A stretch of DNA of 64,000 bases from Arthrobacter sp. Soil762 (GTDB lineage Bacteria; Actinomycetota; Actinomycetes; Actinomycetales; Micrococcaceae). Positions 20,129 through 34,902 of this stretch are shown piece by piece. Each line of letters begins with the position of its first letter. The stretch's first letter is position 1. The position numbers were made by a program, and so were the translations under genes. Below the pieces are notes generated by a model, which did not search any database, was not told the origin of the DNA, and saw only the letters and a list, made by a program, of their open reading frames with translations. The DNA is taken from assembly GCF_001428335.1 (NCBI RefSeq), contig NZ_LMSG01000012.1, positions 317,136-381,135 on the forward strand, given 5' to 3'.

Positions 20129-22243
20129 CTACTCGCCGCGGTTCTTCTGGATGATCTCGTCGGCAAATGCCTTCGGGACCTCCGCGTAGCTGTGGAACGT
20201 CATGGAGTACACAGCGCGGCCCTGGGTCTTCGAACGCAGGTCACCGATGTAGCCGAACATGCCGGACAGCGGGACGTGAGCACGGATGACCTTGACGCCC
20301 TGTGCATCTTCCATGGACTGCATCTGGCCACGGCGGGAGTTGAGGTCACCGATTACTTCACCCATGTATTCCTCAGGGGTGCGGACCTCTACATCCATCA
20401 GCGGTTCGAGCAGGATGGGGTTCGCCTTGCGTGCGGCTTCCTTGAAAGCCATACGGCCGGCGATCTTGAACGCCATTTCCGAAGAGTCAACATCGTGGTA
20501 AGCGCCGTCAATCAGCGTCGCCTTGATGCCAACAACCGGGTAACCGGCCAGGACGCCGTCATTCAGTGCATCCTGGATACCGGCGTCAACCGACGGGATG
20601 TATTCGCGCGGAATACGGCCACCGGTGACCTTGTTCTCGAACTCGTAGAGCTCGCCTTCGGAAGTATCCAGCGGCCCAATGGCAATCTGGATCTTTGCGA
20701 ACTGACCCGAACCACCGGTCTGCTTCTTGTGCGTGTAGTCGTGACGCGCAACAACATTCTTGATGGTTTCGCGGTAAGCGACCTGCGGCTTGCCGACGTT
20801 GGCCTCGACCTTGAATTCGCGGCGCATGCGGTCCACCAGGATATCCAGGTGGAGCTCGCCCATGCCGGCGATGATGGTCTGACCGGTGTCCTCGTTGAGG
20901 GAGACCTGGAAGGTCGGGTCCTCAGCGGAGAGCTTCTGGATAGCCAGTGAGAGCTTCTCCTGGTCACCCTTGGTGTTCGGTTCGATGGCAACCGAGATCA
21001 CGGGCTCCGGGAAGCTCATGGACTCGAGGACGATCTGGCTGTTGGAGTCACACAGGGTGTCGCCCGTGGTGGTGTCCTTCAGCCCGATCGCTGCGTAGAT
21101 GTGGCCGGCGGTAGCGCCCTCAACGGGCATTTCCTTGTTGGCGTGCATCTGGAACAGCTTGCCGATGCGCTCCTTCTTGCCCTTGGTGGAGTTGACCACC
21201 TGAGCGCCTGCTTCTACGTGACCGGAGTACACGCGGATGAAGGTGAGCTGGCCGAAGAAGGGGTGCGCAGCAATCTTGAACGCCAGAGCCGAAAACGGCT
21301 CCTCGGAGGAAGGCGCGCGCGTGAGTTCCTTCTCTTCGTCGCGAGGATCGTGGCCGATCATCGGCGGGACGTCGAGCGGGTTCGGCAGGTAGTCAACCAC
21401 GGCGTCAAGCATCGGCTGAACGCCGCGGTTCTTGAACGCGGAGCCACAGAAGACCGGGTAGAGCTCAGAGTTGATCGTCATCTTGCGGATGCCGGCCTTG
21501 AGCTCCTCGACGGTGAGTTCTTCACCCTCGAGGTACTTCTCCATGAGCTCTTCGGTAGCGTCAGCCACCGTCTCAACGAGGGCAGCCCGGTATTCCTTGG
21601 CCTTCTCCAGCAGATCCGCGGGGATCTCCTGGACCTCGTACTTGGCACCCATGGTGACGTCACCCTTGGAGTCGCCCGGCCAGACCAGCGCGCGCATTTC
21701 CAGGATGTCGACAACGCCGACGAAGTCGTTCTCGGCACCGATCGGCAGCTGCATTACGAGCGGCTTGGCACCGAGGCGGCTGATGATGGTATCTACCGTG
21801 TAGTAGAAGTCAGCACCGAGCTTGTCCATCTTGTTGACGAAGCAGATACGCGGAACGTTGTACTTGTCAGCCTGGCGCCAAACGGTCTCAGACTGGGGTT
21901 CCACACCTTCTTTACCATCGAACACGGCAACGGCGCCGTCGAGGACGCGCAGTGAGCGCTCAACCTCGACGGTGAAGTCAACGTGGCCGGGGGTGTCAAT
22001 GATGTTGATCTGGTTGTTGTCCCAGAAGCAGGTCACGGCGGCAGACGTGATGGTGATGCCGCGTTCCTTTTCCTGTTCCATCCAGTCAGTCGTCGAAGCG
22101 CCGTCGTGCGTTTCGCCGATCTTGTGGTTCACACCTGTGTAGAACAGAATGCGCTCGGTGGTGGTGGTCTTGCCAGCATCGATGTGGGCCATGATGCCGA
22201 TGTTGCGGACCTTACTAAGGTCTGTAAGCACGTCCTGTGCCAC
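20129..22243 (-). CDS. fusA: elongation factor G
   Basis: Translocation GTPase; also acts with RRF in ribosome recycling. It has 704 residues. G1 [11 protein letters not shown]3 DTPGHVDF and G4 NKMDKLGAD are present, followed by domains II-V (domain IV tip [14 protein letters not shown], then the [21 protein letters not shown] segment). GTG start. Third gene of the str operon, 69 bp after rpsG. Confidence 0.98.
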   Translation of the reverse strand: MAQDVLTDLSKVRNIGIMAHIDAGKTTTTERILFYTGVNHKIGETHDGASTTDWMEQEKERGITITSAAVTCFWDNNQINIIDTPGHVDFTVEVERSLRVLDGAVAVFDGKEGVEPQSETVWRQADKYNVPRICFVNKMDKLGADFYYTVDTIISRLGAKPLVMQLPIGAENDFVGVVDILEMRALVWPGDSKGDVTMGAKYEVQEIPADLLEKAKEYRAALVETVADATEELMEKYLEGEELTVEELKAGIRKMTINSELYPVFCGSAFKNRGVQPMLDAVVDYLPNPLDVPPMIGHDPRDEEKELTRAPSSEEPFSALAFKIAAHPFFGQLTFIRVYSGHVEAGAQVVNSTKGKKERIGKLFQMHANKEMPVEGATAGHIYAAIGLKDTTTGDTLCDSNSQIVLESMSFPEPVISVAIEPNTKGDQEKLSLAIQKLSAEDPTFQVSLNEDTGQTIIAGMGELHLDILVDRMRREFKVEANVGKPQVAYRETIKNVVARHDYTHKKQTGGSGQFAKIQIAIGPLDTSEGELYEFENKVTGGRIPREYIPSVDAGIQDALNDGVLAGYPVVGIKATLIDGAYHDVDSSEMAFKIAGRMAFKEAARKANPILLEPLMDVEVRTPEEYMGEVIGDLNSRRGQMQSMEDAQGVKVIRAHVPLSGMFGYIGDLRSKTQGRAVYSMTFHSYAEVPKAFADEIIQKNRGE

Positions 22244-22312
22244 GGTGTCTCCCTTTCGGATGGACTACGCGTTCGCCGCCGGCTCAGTCGAGCCGGCGGC
22301 GTCCGGGAAGTA

Positions 22313-22783
22313 TTACCAGCGGTAGTGTGCGAAGGCCTTGTTGGACTCGGCCATCTTGTGGGTGTCTTCGCGACGCTTCACAGCGGCACCGAGACCGTTG
22401 GAGGCATCCAGGATTTCGTTCTGGAGGCGCTCGGTCATGGTCTTTTCACGGCGGGCCTTGGAGTAGCCAACCAGCCAACGCAGGGCGAGGGCGGTGGAGC
22501 GGCCCGGCTTGACCTCAACCGGAACCTGGTAGGTGGCGCCACCAACGCGGCGTGAGCGGACCTCGAGGGAAGGCTTGACGTTCTCCATGGCCTTCTTGAG
22601 GGCTGCTACGGGGTCGCCGCCGGACTTGGCGCGGGCGCCTTCGAGGGCACCGTAAACGATGCGCTCTGCGGTGGACTTCTTACCGTCAACCAGCACCTTG
22701 TTGATCAGCTGGGTAACCAGCGGGGAGCCGTAAACGGGATCTAGTACGAGCGGCCGCTTGGGGGCCGGACCCTTGCGAGGCAT
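22313..22783 (-). CDS. rpsG: 30S ribosomal protein S7
   Basis: Initiator of 30S head assembly and, in E. coli, translational repressor of the str operon. It has 156 residues, starting [21 protein letters not shown], with the signature [21 protein letters not shown]. It starts one base after the rpsL stop. Confidence 0.98.
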   Translation of the reverse strand: MPRKGPAPKRPLVLDPVYGSPLVTQLINKVLVDGKKSTAERIVYGALEGARAKSGGDPVAALKKAMENVKPSLEVRSRRVGGATYQVPVEVKPGRSTALALRWLVGYSKARREKTMTERLQNEILDASNGLGAAVKRREDTHKMAESNKAFAHYRW

Positions 22784-22784
22784 A

Positions 22785-23159
22785 TTACTTCTTCTCCATC
22801 TTTGCGCCGTAACGGCTGCGTGCCTGCTTACGGTTCTTCACACCCTGGGTATCGAGGGCGCCACGGACGATCTTGTAGCGAACGCCGGGGAGGTCCTTCA
22901 CGCGACCGCCGCGAACGAGCACAATGGAGTGCTCCTGCAGGTTGTGGCCTACACCGGGGATGTAAGCGGTAACTTCAACGCCACCGTTGAGGCGCACACG
23001 TGCAACCTTACGAAGAGCCGAGTTCGGCTTCTTGGGGGTGGTGGTGTAAACGCGGGTGCAAACACCGCGGCGCATCGGGCTGCCGTTAAGCGCGGGAGCC
23101 TTGGTCTTTTTGACCTTAGGCGTGCGGCCCTTGCGGACCAGCTGGTTAATCGTAGGCAC
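22785..23159 (-). CDS. rpsL: 30S ribosomal protein S12
   Basis: Decoding-centre protein. The 124-residue frame starts at a GTG (complement of 23157-23159) preceded by GGAG; an upstream extension of the open frame is not S12-like. Protein: [26 protein letters not shown] and [18 protein letters not shown]. The lysines at the two positions where streptomycin-resistance changes arise (PKKPNS and RVKDLPG) are the wild-type residues. Confidence 0.97.
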   Translation of the reverse strand: MPTINQLVRKGRTPKVKKTKAPALNGSPMRRGVCTRVYTTTPKKPNSALRKVARVRLNGGVEVTAYIPGVGHNLQEHSIVLVRGGRVKDLPGVRYKIVRGALDTQGVKNRKQARSRYGAKMEKK

Positions 23160-23443
23160 TCTCGTGTTCTCCGTTGGTTTGATCTCTACCTTCACGCTCA
23201 GGCGCCAGCCTGAACACAATGGTTTTGGCGTTGCTCCTTGCAGCTGCGGCCTCTGGAAACTTGCGTAGGCGTGCAAAAGCGTGGCATTCGTTGCGCACCT
23301 TACCCGCAACCCGGAAACAAGCTCCACCCAGCATCATGAGAACAAAACCAAAATGATGCTGCGGCGGCCTTCATCCACTGCCACACAGAACAATTACACA
23401 AAGTTTAGCACGGCTGGACCCGGGCCCTTAATCGGGTGTAGAC
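23160..23443 (-). promoter_or_regulatory. str operon upstream region
   Basis: Non-coding 284 bp between rpsL and the rpoC terminator; it must hold the rpsL promoter. The best -10-like hexamer on the minus strand is TAAACT (complement of 23402-23407), in an AT-rich patch, but without a clear -35. It would give a leader of about 240 nt. Confidence 0.4.
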
Positions 23444-23482
23444 GAAAGGCCCCGCCTCCACAGAGTGGAAGCGGGGCCTTTC
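23444..23482 (-). terminator. terminator after rpoC
   Basis: Inverted repeat GAAAGGCCCCGCCTCCAC / GTGGAAGCGGGGCCTTTC, 11 bp beyond the rpoC stop. The stem ends in CCTTTC on the minus strand. It separates rpoBC from the downstream str operon. Confidence 0.85.
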
Positions 23483-23493
23483 AACGCAGTCGA

Positions 23494-27393
<3,900 letters not shown>

Positions 27394-27498
27394 ATGGTCC
27401 CTGTTCTCTCTTGTTCTCTAAATTCTGAAGTCTTGGTTACGGGAAGAGGGAGGTGATGTCCGACGGCGGGTGGTCACCCGCCGTCGGACATCAACCTG

Positions 27499-30400
27499 CT
27501 AAACCTCTTCTACGGAACTGGGCTCTGCACGAGACAGATCGATGCCCAGTTCTTCCGCAGCCGTGAAGACTGCGTCATCAGAGTCACGCATTTCAATTGT
27601 GGTTCCGTCCGTGGAAAGTACTTCCACGTTCAGGCACAGCGACTGCATTTCCTTGATCAAGACCTTGAAGGACTCAGGAACGCCCGGCTCGGGGATGTTC
27701 TCGCCCTTGACGATTGCTTCGTAGACCTTGACACGACCGTGGATATCATCCGACTTGATGGTGAGGAGTTCCTGGAGCGTGTACGCGGCGCCATAAGCTT
27801 CCAGCGCCCACACTTCCATCTCACCGAAGCGCTGGCCACCGAACTGTGCCTTACCACCCAGCGGCTGCTGCGTGATCATGGAGTACGGGCCGGTGGAACG
27901 GGCGTGGATCTTGTCGTCCACCAGGTGGTGGAGCTTCAGGATGTACATGTAGCCGACCGAGATCGGATCCGGGAACGGCTCGCCGGAGCGGCCGTCGAAG
28001 AGGCGGGTCTTGCCTGAGGAGTTGATCAGGCGGTCGCCGTCGCGGGTGACGTTGGTGGAGTCCAGCAGACCCGTGATTTCCTCTTCACGGGCGCCATCGA
28101 ACACCGGCGTTGCAACAGTGGTCTGGCCACTCTCGCGCGGCAGGTTCGGCAGCTGCTTCATCCACTCGGGCTCGCCTTCGATCTTCCAACCGGTCTTGGC
28201 AACCCAGCCGAGGTGCGTTTCCAGCACCTGGCCGACGTTCATACGGCCCGGAACACCCAGCGGGTTCAGGACAATATCAACGGGGGTACCGTCGGCAAGG
28301 AAGGGCATGTCCTCGATCGGGAGGATCTTGGAGATAACGCCCTTGTTGCCGTGACGGCCGGCGAGCTTGTCGCCGTCGGTGATCTTGCGCTTGGCGGCCA
28401 CGTAGACGCGCACCAGCTGGTTCACGCCCGGGGGCAGTTCGTCGTCGTTGTCGCGGTCGAAGACGCGGACGCCGATGACGGTGCCGGACTCGCCGTGCGG
28501 AACCTTCAGGGAGGTGTCGCGCACTTCGCGGGACTTCTCACCGAAGATGGCGCGCAGCAGGCGTTCTTCCGGGGTCAGTTCGGTTTCACCCTTCGGGGTG
28601 ACCTTTCCGACCAGGATGTCGCCGGCTTCAACTTCGGCACCGATGTGGATGATGCCGCGCTCGTCCAGGCCTGCCAGGACTTCCTCGGACACGTTGGGGA
28701 TGTCACGGGTGATTTCCTCGGCACCAAGCTTGGTGTCGCGGGCATCGATCTCGTGCTCCTCGATGTGGATGGAGGAAAGAACGTCCTCGGCAACAATGCG
28801 CTGCGAGAGGATGATGGCGTCCTCGAAGTTGTGGCCTTCCCATGACATGAATGCCACGAGCAGGTTCTTACCAAGGGCGAGTTCGCCCTGGTCCGTTGCC
28901 GGACCGTCGGCGATGATGCCGCCGACCTCGAGGCGCTGGCCTTCGTTCACCAGGACACGGTTGTTGTAGCAGTTGCCCTGGTTGGAGCGTGCGAACTTGT
29001 TGATGCGGTAGTTGGTTTCCGTACCGTCGTCGTTGAGCATGATGACGAGCTCAGCGGAGACCTCGGTAACCACACCGGCCTTCTTCGCAATGGTGACATC
29101 ACCGGCGTCGACGGCTGCGGCGCGCTCCATGCCGGTACCCACGAACGGGGCCTCGGAACGGACCAGCGGCACGGCCTGGCGCTGCATGTTGGCACCCATG
29201 AGTGCGCGGTTAGCATCGTCATGCTCGAGGAACGGGATCAGGGCCGTAGCCACGGACACCATCTGGCGCGGGGAAACGTCCATGAACTCGACCTCGCCGG
29301 CGGGAACGAGCACAGGCTCGCCTCCACCACCACGGGCGCGGACCAGGACGGTCTCTTCGGCGAACTTCTTGTTCTCATCCAGCGGAGCGTTGGCCTGTGC
29401 GATCAGGACCTCTGCCTCGTCGTCGGCCGTGAGGTACTGGACCTCATCGGAGACAACGCCTTCAGCGACGAGACGGTAAGGAGTCTCGATGAAGCCGAAC
29501 GGGTTGATGCGGCCGTAGGATGCCAGCGAACCGATCAGACCAATGTTCGGGCCTTCAGGGGTTTCGATGGGGCACATACGTCCGTAGTGGGACGGGTGAA
29601 CGTCTCGAACTTCCATGCCTGCGCGGTCACGGGACAGACCACCCGGGCCAAGCGCGGACAGACGGCGCTTGTGGGTCAGACCCGACAGCGGGTTGTTCTG
29701 GTCCATGAACTGCGACAGCTGGGAAGTTCCGAAGAACTCCTTGATGGCCGCAACGACAGGGCGGATGTTGATCAGTGTCTGCGGCGTGATGGCCTCGACG
29801 TCCTGGGTGGTCATCCGCTCGCGGACAACGCGCTCCATACGGGACAGGCCGGTGCGGACCTGGTTCTCGATGAGCTCGCCGACGGCGCGGATACGACGGT
29901 TGCCGAAGTGGTCGATGTCATCGATATCGACGCGCAGCTCGTGGTCCTGGCCGTCGCGCTTGCCCGTGAGGGTCTTCTCGCCGGCGTGCAGGGCAACCAG
30001 GAACTTGATCATGGCCACGATGTCTTCAACGTGCAGGACCGAAGCTTCCTTGTCGCCAAGGGAGCGGTCGATGCCAAGCTTGCGGTTGATCTTGTAACGG
30101 CCAACCTTGGCCAGATCGTAGCGCTTGGAGTTGAAGTACAGGTTGTCCAGGAGGGACTGGGCAGCCTCGACTGTGGGCGGCTCGCCCGGTCGCAGCTTCC
30201 GGTAGATGTCCAGCAACGCGTCTTCGCGGGTCTCGGTGGCGTCCTTCTCCAGCGTTGCACGCATGGAGTCGTACTGGCCGAACTCTTCGAGGATCTGGCC
30301 TTCGGTCCAGCCGAGGGCCTTCAGCAGAACGGTGACGGATTGCTTGCGCTTGCGGTCGAGGCGAACGCCGACCTGGTCGCGCTTGTCGATCTCGAGTTCA

Positions 30401-31008
30401 AACCATGCACCGCGGGACGGGATGATCTTGGCAGTGAAGATGTCCTTGTCACTGGTCTTGTCGGCGGTGCGCTCAAAGTAGGCGCCCGGTGAACGGACCA
30501 GCTGGGAGACGACCACGCGCTCGGTGCCGTTGACGACGAAGGTGCCCTTCTCCGTCATGAGGGGGAAGTCGCCCATGAACACGGTCTGCTGCTTGATTTC
30601 GCCCGTGTTGTTGTTCATGAACTCGGCCTTGACGTACAGCGGTGCCGAGTACGTTGCGTCCCGGTCCTTGCACTCGGCCATGGTGTACTTCGGGTCAGCG
30701 AACTCCGGATCGGAGAAGCTCAGGGACATGGTGCCCTGGAAGTCCTCGATCGGGGAGATCTCTTCAAAGATGTCCGACAGTCCGGACGAGGTGGCGACGC
30801 TGAGATCGTTTTCTTCGACGGCCTTCGCTACGCGCGCCTGCCAGCGTTCGTTTCCGACCAGCCAGTCGAAGCTGTCCGTCTGCAGGGCAAGGAGATTCGG
30901 AACGTCCAGCGGTTCGTGAATCTTTGCGAATGAGAGCCGGCGAGTGGCACCATCAGTGCTGTCGGCGGTGTTAGCGGTTTCGTTATTAGAGGTGCTCGAG
31001 GCGACCAA
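27499..31008 (-). CDS. rpoB: DNA-directed RNA polymerase subunit beta
   Basis: Second-largest RNA polymerase subunit, 1169 residues. The start is taken as TTG (complement of 31006-31008), because GAAGGA sits six bases before it; a GTG five codons upstream overlaps that site. The rifampicin-binding region reads [20 protein letters not shown] then RLSALGPGG, with Asp, His and Ser at the common resistance positions, so it looks rifampicin-sensitive. Further conserved blocks: [28 protein letters not shown] and [21 protein letters not shown]. Confidence 0.97.
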   Translation of the reverse strand: MVASSTSNNETANTADSTDGATRRLSFAKIHEPLDVPNLLALQTDSFDWLVGNERWQARVAKAVEENDLSVATSSGLSDIFEEISPIEDFQGTMSLSFSDPEFADPKYTMAECKDRDATYSAPLYVKAEFMNNNTGEIKQQTVFMGDFPLMTEKGTFVVNGTERVVVSQLVRSPGAYFERTADKTSDKDIFTAKIIPSRGAWFELEIDKRDQVGVRLDRKRKQSVTVLLKALGWTEGQILEEFGQYDSMRATLEKDATETREDALLDIYRKLRPGEPPTVEAAQSLLDNLYFNSKRYDLAKVGRYKINRKLGIDRSLGDKEASVLHVEDIVAMIKFLVALHAGEKTLTGKRDGQDHELRVDIDDIDHFGNRRIRAVGELIENQVRTGLSRMERVVRERMTTQDVEAITPQTLINIRPVVAAIKEFFGTSQLSQFMDQNNPLSGLTHKRRLSALGPGGLSRDRAGMEVRDVHPSHYGRMCPIETPEGPNIGLIGSLASYGRINPFGFIETPYRLVAEGVVSDEVQYLTADDEAEVLIAQANAPLDENKKFAEETVLVRARGGGGEPVLVPAGEVEFMDVSPRQMVSVATALIPFLEHDDANRALMGANMQRQAVPLVRSEAPFVGTGMERAAAVDAGDVTIAKKAGVVTEVSAELVIMLNDDGTETNYRINKFARSNQGNCYNNRVLVNEGQRLEVGGIIADGPATDQGELALGKNLLVAFMSWEGHNFEDAIILSQRIVAEDVLSSIHIEEHEIDARDTKLGAEEITRDIPNVSEEVLAGLDERGIIHIGAEVEAGDILVGKVTPKGETELTPEERLLRAIFGEKSREVRDTSLKVPHGESGTVIGVRVFDRDNDDELPPGVNQLVRVYVAAKRKITDGDKLAGRHGNKGVISKILPIEDMPFLADGTPVDIVLNPLGVPGRMNVGQVLETHLGWVAKTGWKIEGEPEWMKQLPNLPRESGQTTVATPVFDGAREEEITGLLDSTNVTRDGDRLINSSGKTRLFDGRSGEPFPDPISVGYMYILKLHHLVDDKIHARSTGPYSMITQQPLGGKAQFGGQRFGEMEVWALEAYGAAYTLQELLTIKSDDIHGRVKVYEAIVKGENIPEPGVPESFKVLIKEMQSLCLNVEVLSTDGTTIEMRDSDDAVFTAAEELGIDLSRAEPSSVEEV

Positions 31009-31089
31009 GAGGGATCCTTCCACAGACCTTCAGGCGTTTTCAGATCTCCCCCGCTGTGCACCCTGCGGAATGACTCCGCAGTGCTACCA

Positions 31090-31195
31090 TCCGGTTCCGC
31101 TATATGACCCGGGCCGGGGCTTTCCATACAATGACGTTGTTGACGGCACGTTGATGGTCAGCTGCCAGGCAAAGCCCACCGCTATATGAAGGCTG
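31090..31195 (-). promoter_or_regulatory. rpoB promoter region with a repeated AT-containing word
   Basis: The 296 bp between rpoB and the lipoprotein gene hold no gene. The word TCATATAGCGG occurs twice on the minus strand (complements of 31097-31107 and 31179-31189), 82 bp apart. CATATA resembles a -10 box, so these may be tandem rpoB start sites. A TTGTAT at a plausible distance precedes the nearer copy, but spacing is 19 bp. Confidence 0.35.
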
Positions 31196-31304
31196 AAGGT
31201 AAACAGGGAAGACGCAAATATCTACGATACGGCAAAACCAATTACGTGTCTACCCCACAACCGGACTTATTGCAAGCACTGATTTTTTGATACCGGAAGC
31301 GGCA

Positions 31305-31775
31305 TCAGAGCCGGAGCGTAACGTCCTCAGCCGTGCAGGCCTGGGCGTTTGCGAAGACAGCATCACGCACACCATCCTTGGAAGCCTGCTCGGGATCGCC
31401 GCCGCTTTTCGCGGCCGTGGAGTGGTCAAGCGCGAGGACGCTGAGCGAGGTAAACAGTCCCACCAGGTTCCCCGACACCGTGTCCTTGGCGTCCTGCGCG
31501 GCAAAGTAGATGTCCTCGTAGGCGTTGGAATCGTCCTGGATGGCCTTGTAGTCGGCGTAGAGCGAGTTGAACGTCTCGCAGGCTCCCTTGACACCACCGG
31601 CCGGGGGCGCTGCTGACGGACTGGAAGAGCGCGACGGCGACGCGGTGGATGGTGCGGACGTGGACGCAGTGGGGGCTGCTGTGGATGAAGTGCTGTCCGG
31701 CGCAGGAGTGGCCACGCTGCAGGCGGTGAGTCCGGCGAGGCTGGCCATGGCTGCCGCCGCGAGGATTTTCTTCAA
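31305..31775 (-). CDS. small putative lipoprotein
   Basis: A 156-residue exported protein. The start is TTG (complement of 31773-31775) with GGGAG seven bases ahead. It gives MKKILAAAAMASLAGLTACS, a signal peptide ending in the lipobox LTAC, so it should be lipidated and anchored outside the membrane. Next comes a Ser/Thr/Ala/Pro linker of about 45 residues, then a small helical domain of about 90 residues with two cysteines (GACETF and QACTAE) that could form a disulfide. No function is recognised. It stands alone between rpoB and the thiolase. Confidence 0.75.
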   Translation of the reverse strand: MKKILAAAAMASLAGLTACSVATPAPDSTSSTAAPTASTSAPSTASPSRSSSPSAAPPAGGVKGACETFNSLYADYKAIQDDSNAYEDIYFAAQDAKDTVSGNLVGLFTSLSVLALDHSTAAKSGGDPEQASKDGVRDAVFANAQACTAEDVTLRL

Positions 31776-31996
31776 GATGCTGCTCCCTGTTTTGCGTTGC
31801 TCTGTTGCTTTCGTCTTCGCCGTCCACCCTACGCACCGCCGCGAGCACGCGCACATCCGGCGGATGGGTAGTTCTCCCCTGGTGGCCACGGCCCGCACGA
31901 ATGGAATCACCGGCGCCCCTGCGGCGTTGGGATAAATAGGTGACAGGCCTCACGGTAGCCTTGGAAGTACATCGATTCAGAGCGGAAGAGATCACA

Positions 31997-33196
31997 ATGG
32001 GCAACTCCAACGACAACAATGACGTGGTCATCCTGGCCGGTACGCGTACACCGCAGGGCCGGCTCAACGGGCAACTGGCGAGCTTCACCGCCGTCGAACT
32101 CGGAGCGCACGCGATCAGGTCCGCGATTGCCGCCAGCGGCGTGGAGGCCGGCCAGGTGGACGCCGTCATCATGGGCCAGGTACTGCAGGCCGGCGCCGGG
32201 CAGAACCCCGCACGCCAGAGCGCCATCGGAGCGGGAATCGGCTGGAACGTTCCCACGGTCACCATCAACAAGGTGTGCCTGTCCGGGCTGACCGCGGTGA
32301 TCGACGCCGCCAGGATGATCCGCAGCGGCGACGCCACCGTGGTGGTGGCCGGCGGCCAGGAATCCATGACCCGTGCGCCCCACCTGCTGCCGGGTTCCCG
32401 CCAGGGCTGGACCTATGGCGCCATCCAGGCGCTGGATGTTGCGGCGCACGACGGCCTCACGGATGCGTTCGACGGACAGTCCATGGGCCTGTCCACCGAG
32501 ACCAAGAACATGACCCTGGGCATTGACCGGACCTCGCAGGACAACGTGGCCGCCCACTCGCACCAGCGTGCGGCGCTGGCGGCGAAGAACGGCGTCTTCG
32601 ACGACGAAATCGCGCCCATCAGCGTCAAGCAGCGCAGGGGAGATCCCATCGTTGTCTCCACCGATGAAGGGGTACGGCCCAACACGTCCATCGAGTCCCT
32701 GGCCGGGCTGCGGGCAGCCTTTGTCAGCGACGGAACCATCACCGCAGGCAACTCATCTCCCCTGTCCGACGGCGCCTCCGCACTGGTGCTGGCATCGCGC
32801 CGGTTCGCGGAGGAGAACGGCCTGGAATACCTGGCTGTGGTGGGGAAGCCCGGACAGGTTGCCGGTCCGGACAATTCCCTGCATTCGCAGCCGTCCCACG
32901 CGATCATGAACGCACTGCAGCGGGCGGAATGGAGCACCGCGGACCTGGACTTCATCGAAATTAACGAAGCGTTCGGTTCGGTCGCGGTGCAGTCGCTGAA
33001 AGACCTGGACTACCCGCTGGAGAAGTGCAACATCCACGGCGGCGCCATTGCCCTGGGCCACCCGATCGGGGCGTCCGGTGCGCGGTTGGCGCTGCACGCG
33101 GCCCATGAACTCAAACGGCGGGGCAGCGGGAAGGCCGCGGTCTCCCTGTGCGGCGGCGGCGGTCAGGGCGAAGCGCTCCTGCTGTACCGCGACTGA
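31997..33196 (+). CDS. acetyl-CoA C-acetyltransferase (thiolase)
   Basis: Thiolase making or cleaving acetoacetyl-CoA; 399 residues. The nucleophilic cysteine is at about residue 94 in NKVCLSGLTA (more often VCASG), the catalytic His in GGAIALGHPIGASG, and the second cysteine in the C-terminal CGGGGQGEA block. The ATG at 31997 follows GGAAGAG; an upstream in-frame ATG is less likely. No beta-oxidation or PHB genes adjoin it; it probably serves biosynthetic or degradative acetoacetyl-CoA turnover. Confidence 0.92.
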   Translation: MGNSNDNNDVVILAGTRTPQGRLNGQLASFTAVELGAHAIRSAIAASGVEAGQVDAVIMGQVLQAGAGQNPARQSAIGAGIGWNVPTVTINKVCLSGLTAVIDAARMIRSGDATVVVAGGQESMTRAPHLLPGSRQGWTYGAIQALDVAAHDGLTDAFDGQSMGLSTETKNMTLGIDRTSQDNVAAHSHQRAALAAKNGVFDDEIAPISVKQRRGDPIVVSTDEGVRPNTSIESLAGLRAAFVSDGTITAGNSSPLSDGASALVLASRRFAEENGLEYLAVVGKPGQVAGPDNSLHSQPSHAIMNALQRAEWSTADLDFIEINEAFGSVAVQSLKDLDYPLEKCNIHGGAIALGHPIGASGARLALHAAHELKRRGSGKAAVSLCGGGGQGEALLLYRD

Positions 33197-33212
33197 TGGC
33201 GGGCAGGGACTG

Positions 33213-33710
33213 ATGGCGGGGCAGGCGGACAACGGGGGCGCCGCCGTCGGACGTCAGCGCTTCCTTGCTGACGCCGCCGCACGCGGCCTGGACGTGCAGC
33301 TTGTGGAGCGGCTGGCTGCGCGGAGCCTCGAGGAGGCTGCCGGGATTCTGGGCATCACGCCCGCGGATATCGTGAAGTCCCTGGTGGTCAAGCACAAGGA
33401 CGGGACGTTCCTGTTCGCGCTGATTCCGGGTGACCGGCAGATCTCCTGGCCAAAACTGCGGACCCTTGTGGGCGTCAACAAACTCTCGTTGCCGCCCGCG
33501 GCCGTGGCGCTTGGTGCGACCGGCTACGAACGCGGGACCATCACCCCGCTCGGCAGCACCACCGCCTGGCCGGTGTACGCGGACGCCACCATTGCCGGCC
33601 GCCGGATCTCCATGGGCGCCGGCGAACACGGCTACAGCGCGTTTGTGGACGCCGATGCGCTCACCGCAGCACTGGGCGCCGTCGTCGCCGATATCTCCGA
33701 ACCGAACTAG
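33213..33710 (+). CDS. YbaK/EbsC family aminoacyl-tRNA deacylase
   Basis: A 165-residue protein of the YbaK/ProX-type editing family, which hydrolyses mischarged tRNA (Cys-tRNA-Pro or Ala-tRNA-Pro types) in trans. The family lysine is in ITPADIVKSLVVK; GTITPLGS and the C-terminal ISMGAGEHGYSAFVDADAL match the fold. It begins 16 bp after the thiolase and may be cotranscribed. Substrate cannot be told from the sequence. Confidence 0.82.
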   Translation: MAGQADNGGAAVGRQRFLADAAARGLDVQLVERLAARSLEEAAGILGITPADIVKSLVVKHKDGTFLFALIPGDRQISWPKLRTLVGVNKLSLPPAAVALGATGYERGTITPLGSTTAWPVYADATIAGRRISMGAGEHGYSAFVDADALTAALGAVVADISEPN

Positions 33711-33717
33711 GCACCAC

Positions 33718-33785
33718 ACCCAAGTAGGTCGCACTAACAGTCGTTTTGAGCGCTCATAACGACAGTTAGTGCGACCTACTTGGGT
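33718..33785. repeat. 68-bp near-perfect palindrome
   Basis: Symmetric about 33751/33752, centre TGAGCGCTCA. The 34-bp half-sites differ at only two positions; the outer word is ACCCAAGTAGGTCGCACTAA. It lies between convergent genes (YbaK family and rplL), just before the rplL terminator. Transcribed, it would form a long hairpin but has no T-run, so it is classed as an intergenic palindromic repeat. Confidence 0.9.
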
Positions 33786-33793
33786 TAAATGCA

Positions 33794-33829
33794 GGAAAAC
33801 CCCGCCCACCGAAGTGGACGGGGTTTTCC
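33794..33829 (-). terminator. terminator after rplL
   Basis: Stem GGAAAACCCCGTCCAC / GTGGGCGGGGTTTTCC on the minus strand, 16 bp past the rplL stop, with a TTTT run at the stem end. Ends the rplJL transcript. Confidence 0.85.
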
Positions 33830-33844
33830 GTGAAGCGGCGTGAG

Positions 33845-34222
33845 TTACTTGAGGGTAACGGTTGCGCCGGCAGCCTGGAGCTGCTCCACTGCCTTTTCGG
33901 CAGCTTCCTTGGTGACGCCTTCGAGGACAGCCTTGGGGGCGCTGTCAACAACGTCCTTAGCTTCCTTCAGACCCAGGGAAGTGATTGCGCGAACTTCCTT
34001 GATCACTGCGATCTTCTTTTCGCCAGCTGATTCGAGGATAACGTCGAATTCAGTCTGCTCTTCAGCTTCTTCAGCTGCGCCGCCACCGGCGGGGCCAGCA
34101 ACAGCAACTGCAGCTGCAGTAACTTCGAAGGTCTCTTCGAAGAGCTTGACGAACTCGGAGAGCTCGATGATGGTCAGTTCCTTGAAAGCTTCAATGAGCT
34201 CTTCGTTGGTGAGCTTCGCCAT
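33845..34222 (-). CDS. rplL: 50S ribosomal protein L7/L12
   Basis: Stalk protein that recruits translation GTPases. It has 125 residues: an N-terminal dimerisation helix, an Ala/Gly hinge ([16 protein letters not shown]) and the C-terminal factor-binding domain with [20 protein letters not shown]. It lies 80 bp after rplJ. Confidence 0.98.
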   Translation of the reverse strand: MAKLTNEELIEAFKELTIIELSEFVKLFEETFEVTAAAVAVAGPAGGGAAEEAEEQTEFDVILESAGEKKIAVIKEVRAITSLGLKEAKDVVDSAPKAVLEGVTKEAAEKAVEQLQAAGATVTLK

Positions 34223-34302
34223 GGTGTGGCGTCCTTCCTATAGGTGGTGCTTGGCGGCCTGGGCCATTGCCTTCACACCGGAGTCTGGTGGGTGAAGAGA
34301 AA

Positions 34303-34902
34303 CTAGTTCTCTTCGGCAGCGGGTGCTTCGGCGGGAGCCTCTGCAGCTGCTTCGGGGGCTTCGTCTGCGGCCGGAGCTTCTTCAGCGGCGGGAGCCTCGG
34401 CAGCTGCCGGTGCACCGTTCTCTTCTTCAAGCTTGAGGCGCAGAGCGTCAATCGTGCGTGCAGCGGCGGCAGCAGGAGCCTTGAGGATGCCTGCAACCTT
34501 GGCGAGCTGCAGCTCGCGGGACTCGAGTGCTGCCAGGGCAGCGACTTCGCTCGCGTTCAGTGCCTTGCCCTCGAAGTAACCGGTCTTGATGACCAGCTGC
34601 TTGTTGGCCTTGGCAAAATCCGTCAGGCTCTTGGCAGCGGCAACTGCGTCACCCTTGATGAACGCGATTGCAGTAGGGCCGGAGAGCTGGTCGTTGAATG
34701 CTTCGACACCAGCTTCCTTGGCTGCAATGGCGGTCAGGGTGTTCTTGACGACCGAGAACTTGGTGTCCTGGCCGAGAGAAACACGCAGCTGCTTGAGCTG
34801 TGCAACGGTGAGCCCGCGGTATTCGGTCAGGACAGCGGCGTTCGATTCCTTGAAATCGTTAGTGATCTCAGCTACTGCTGAAACCTTTGTAGGCGTTGCC
34901 AT
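34303..34902 (-). CDS. rplJ: 50S ribosomal protein L10
   Basis: Stalk base protein that binds L7/L12 dimers and, in E. coli, represses its own operon via the leader. It has 199 residues starting MATPTKVSAVAEITNDFKES, with KNTLTAIAAKEAGV and a C-terminal helix followed by an Ala/Glu-rich tail of about 35 residues. The open frame continues far upstream, but that part covers the leader; ATG 34900-34902 follows GGAGGG. Confidence 0.96.
   Translation of the reverse strand: MATPTKVSAVAEITNDFKESNAAVLTEYRGLTVAQLKQLRVSLGQDTKFSVVKNTLTAIAAKEAGVEAFNDQLSGPTAIAFIKGDAVAAAKSLTDFAKANKQLVIKTGYFEGKALNASEVAALAALESRELQLAKVAGILKAPAAAAARTIDALRLKLEEENGAPAAAEAPAAEEAPAADEAPEAAAEAPAEAPAAEEN

Noticed and set aside
31009..31023. 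GTG start of rpoB five codons upstream
   Set aside because: It would place the clear ribosome-binding sequence GAAGGA inside the coding region; the TTG six bases after that sequence fits better.
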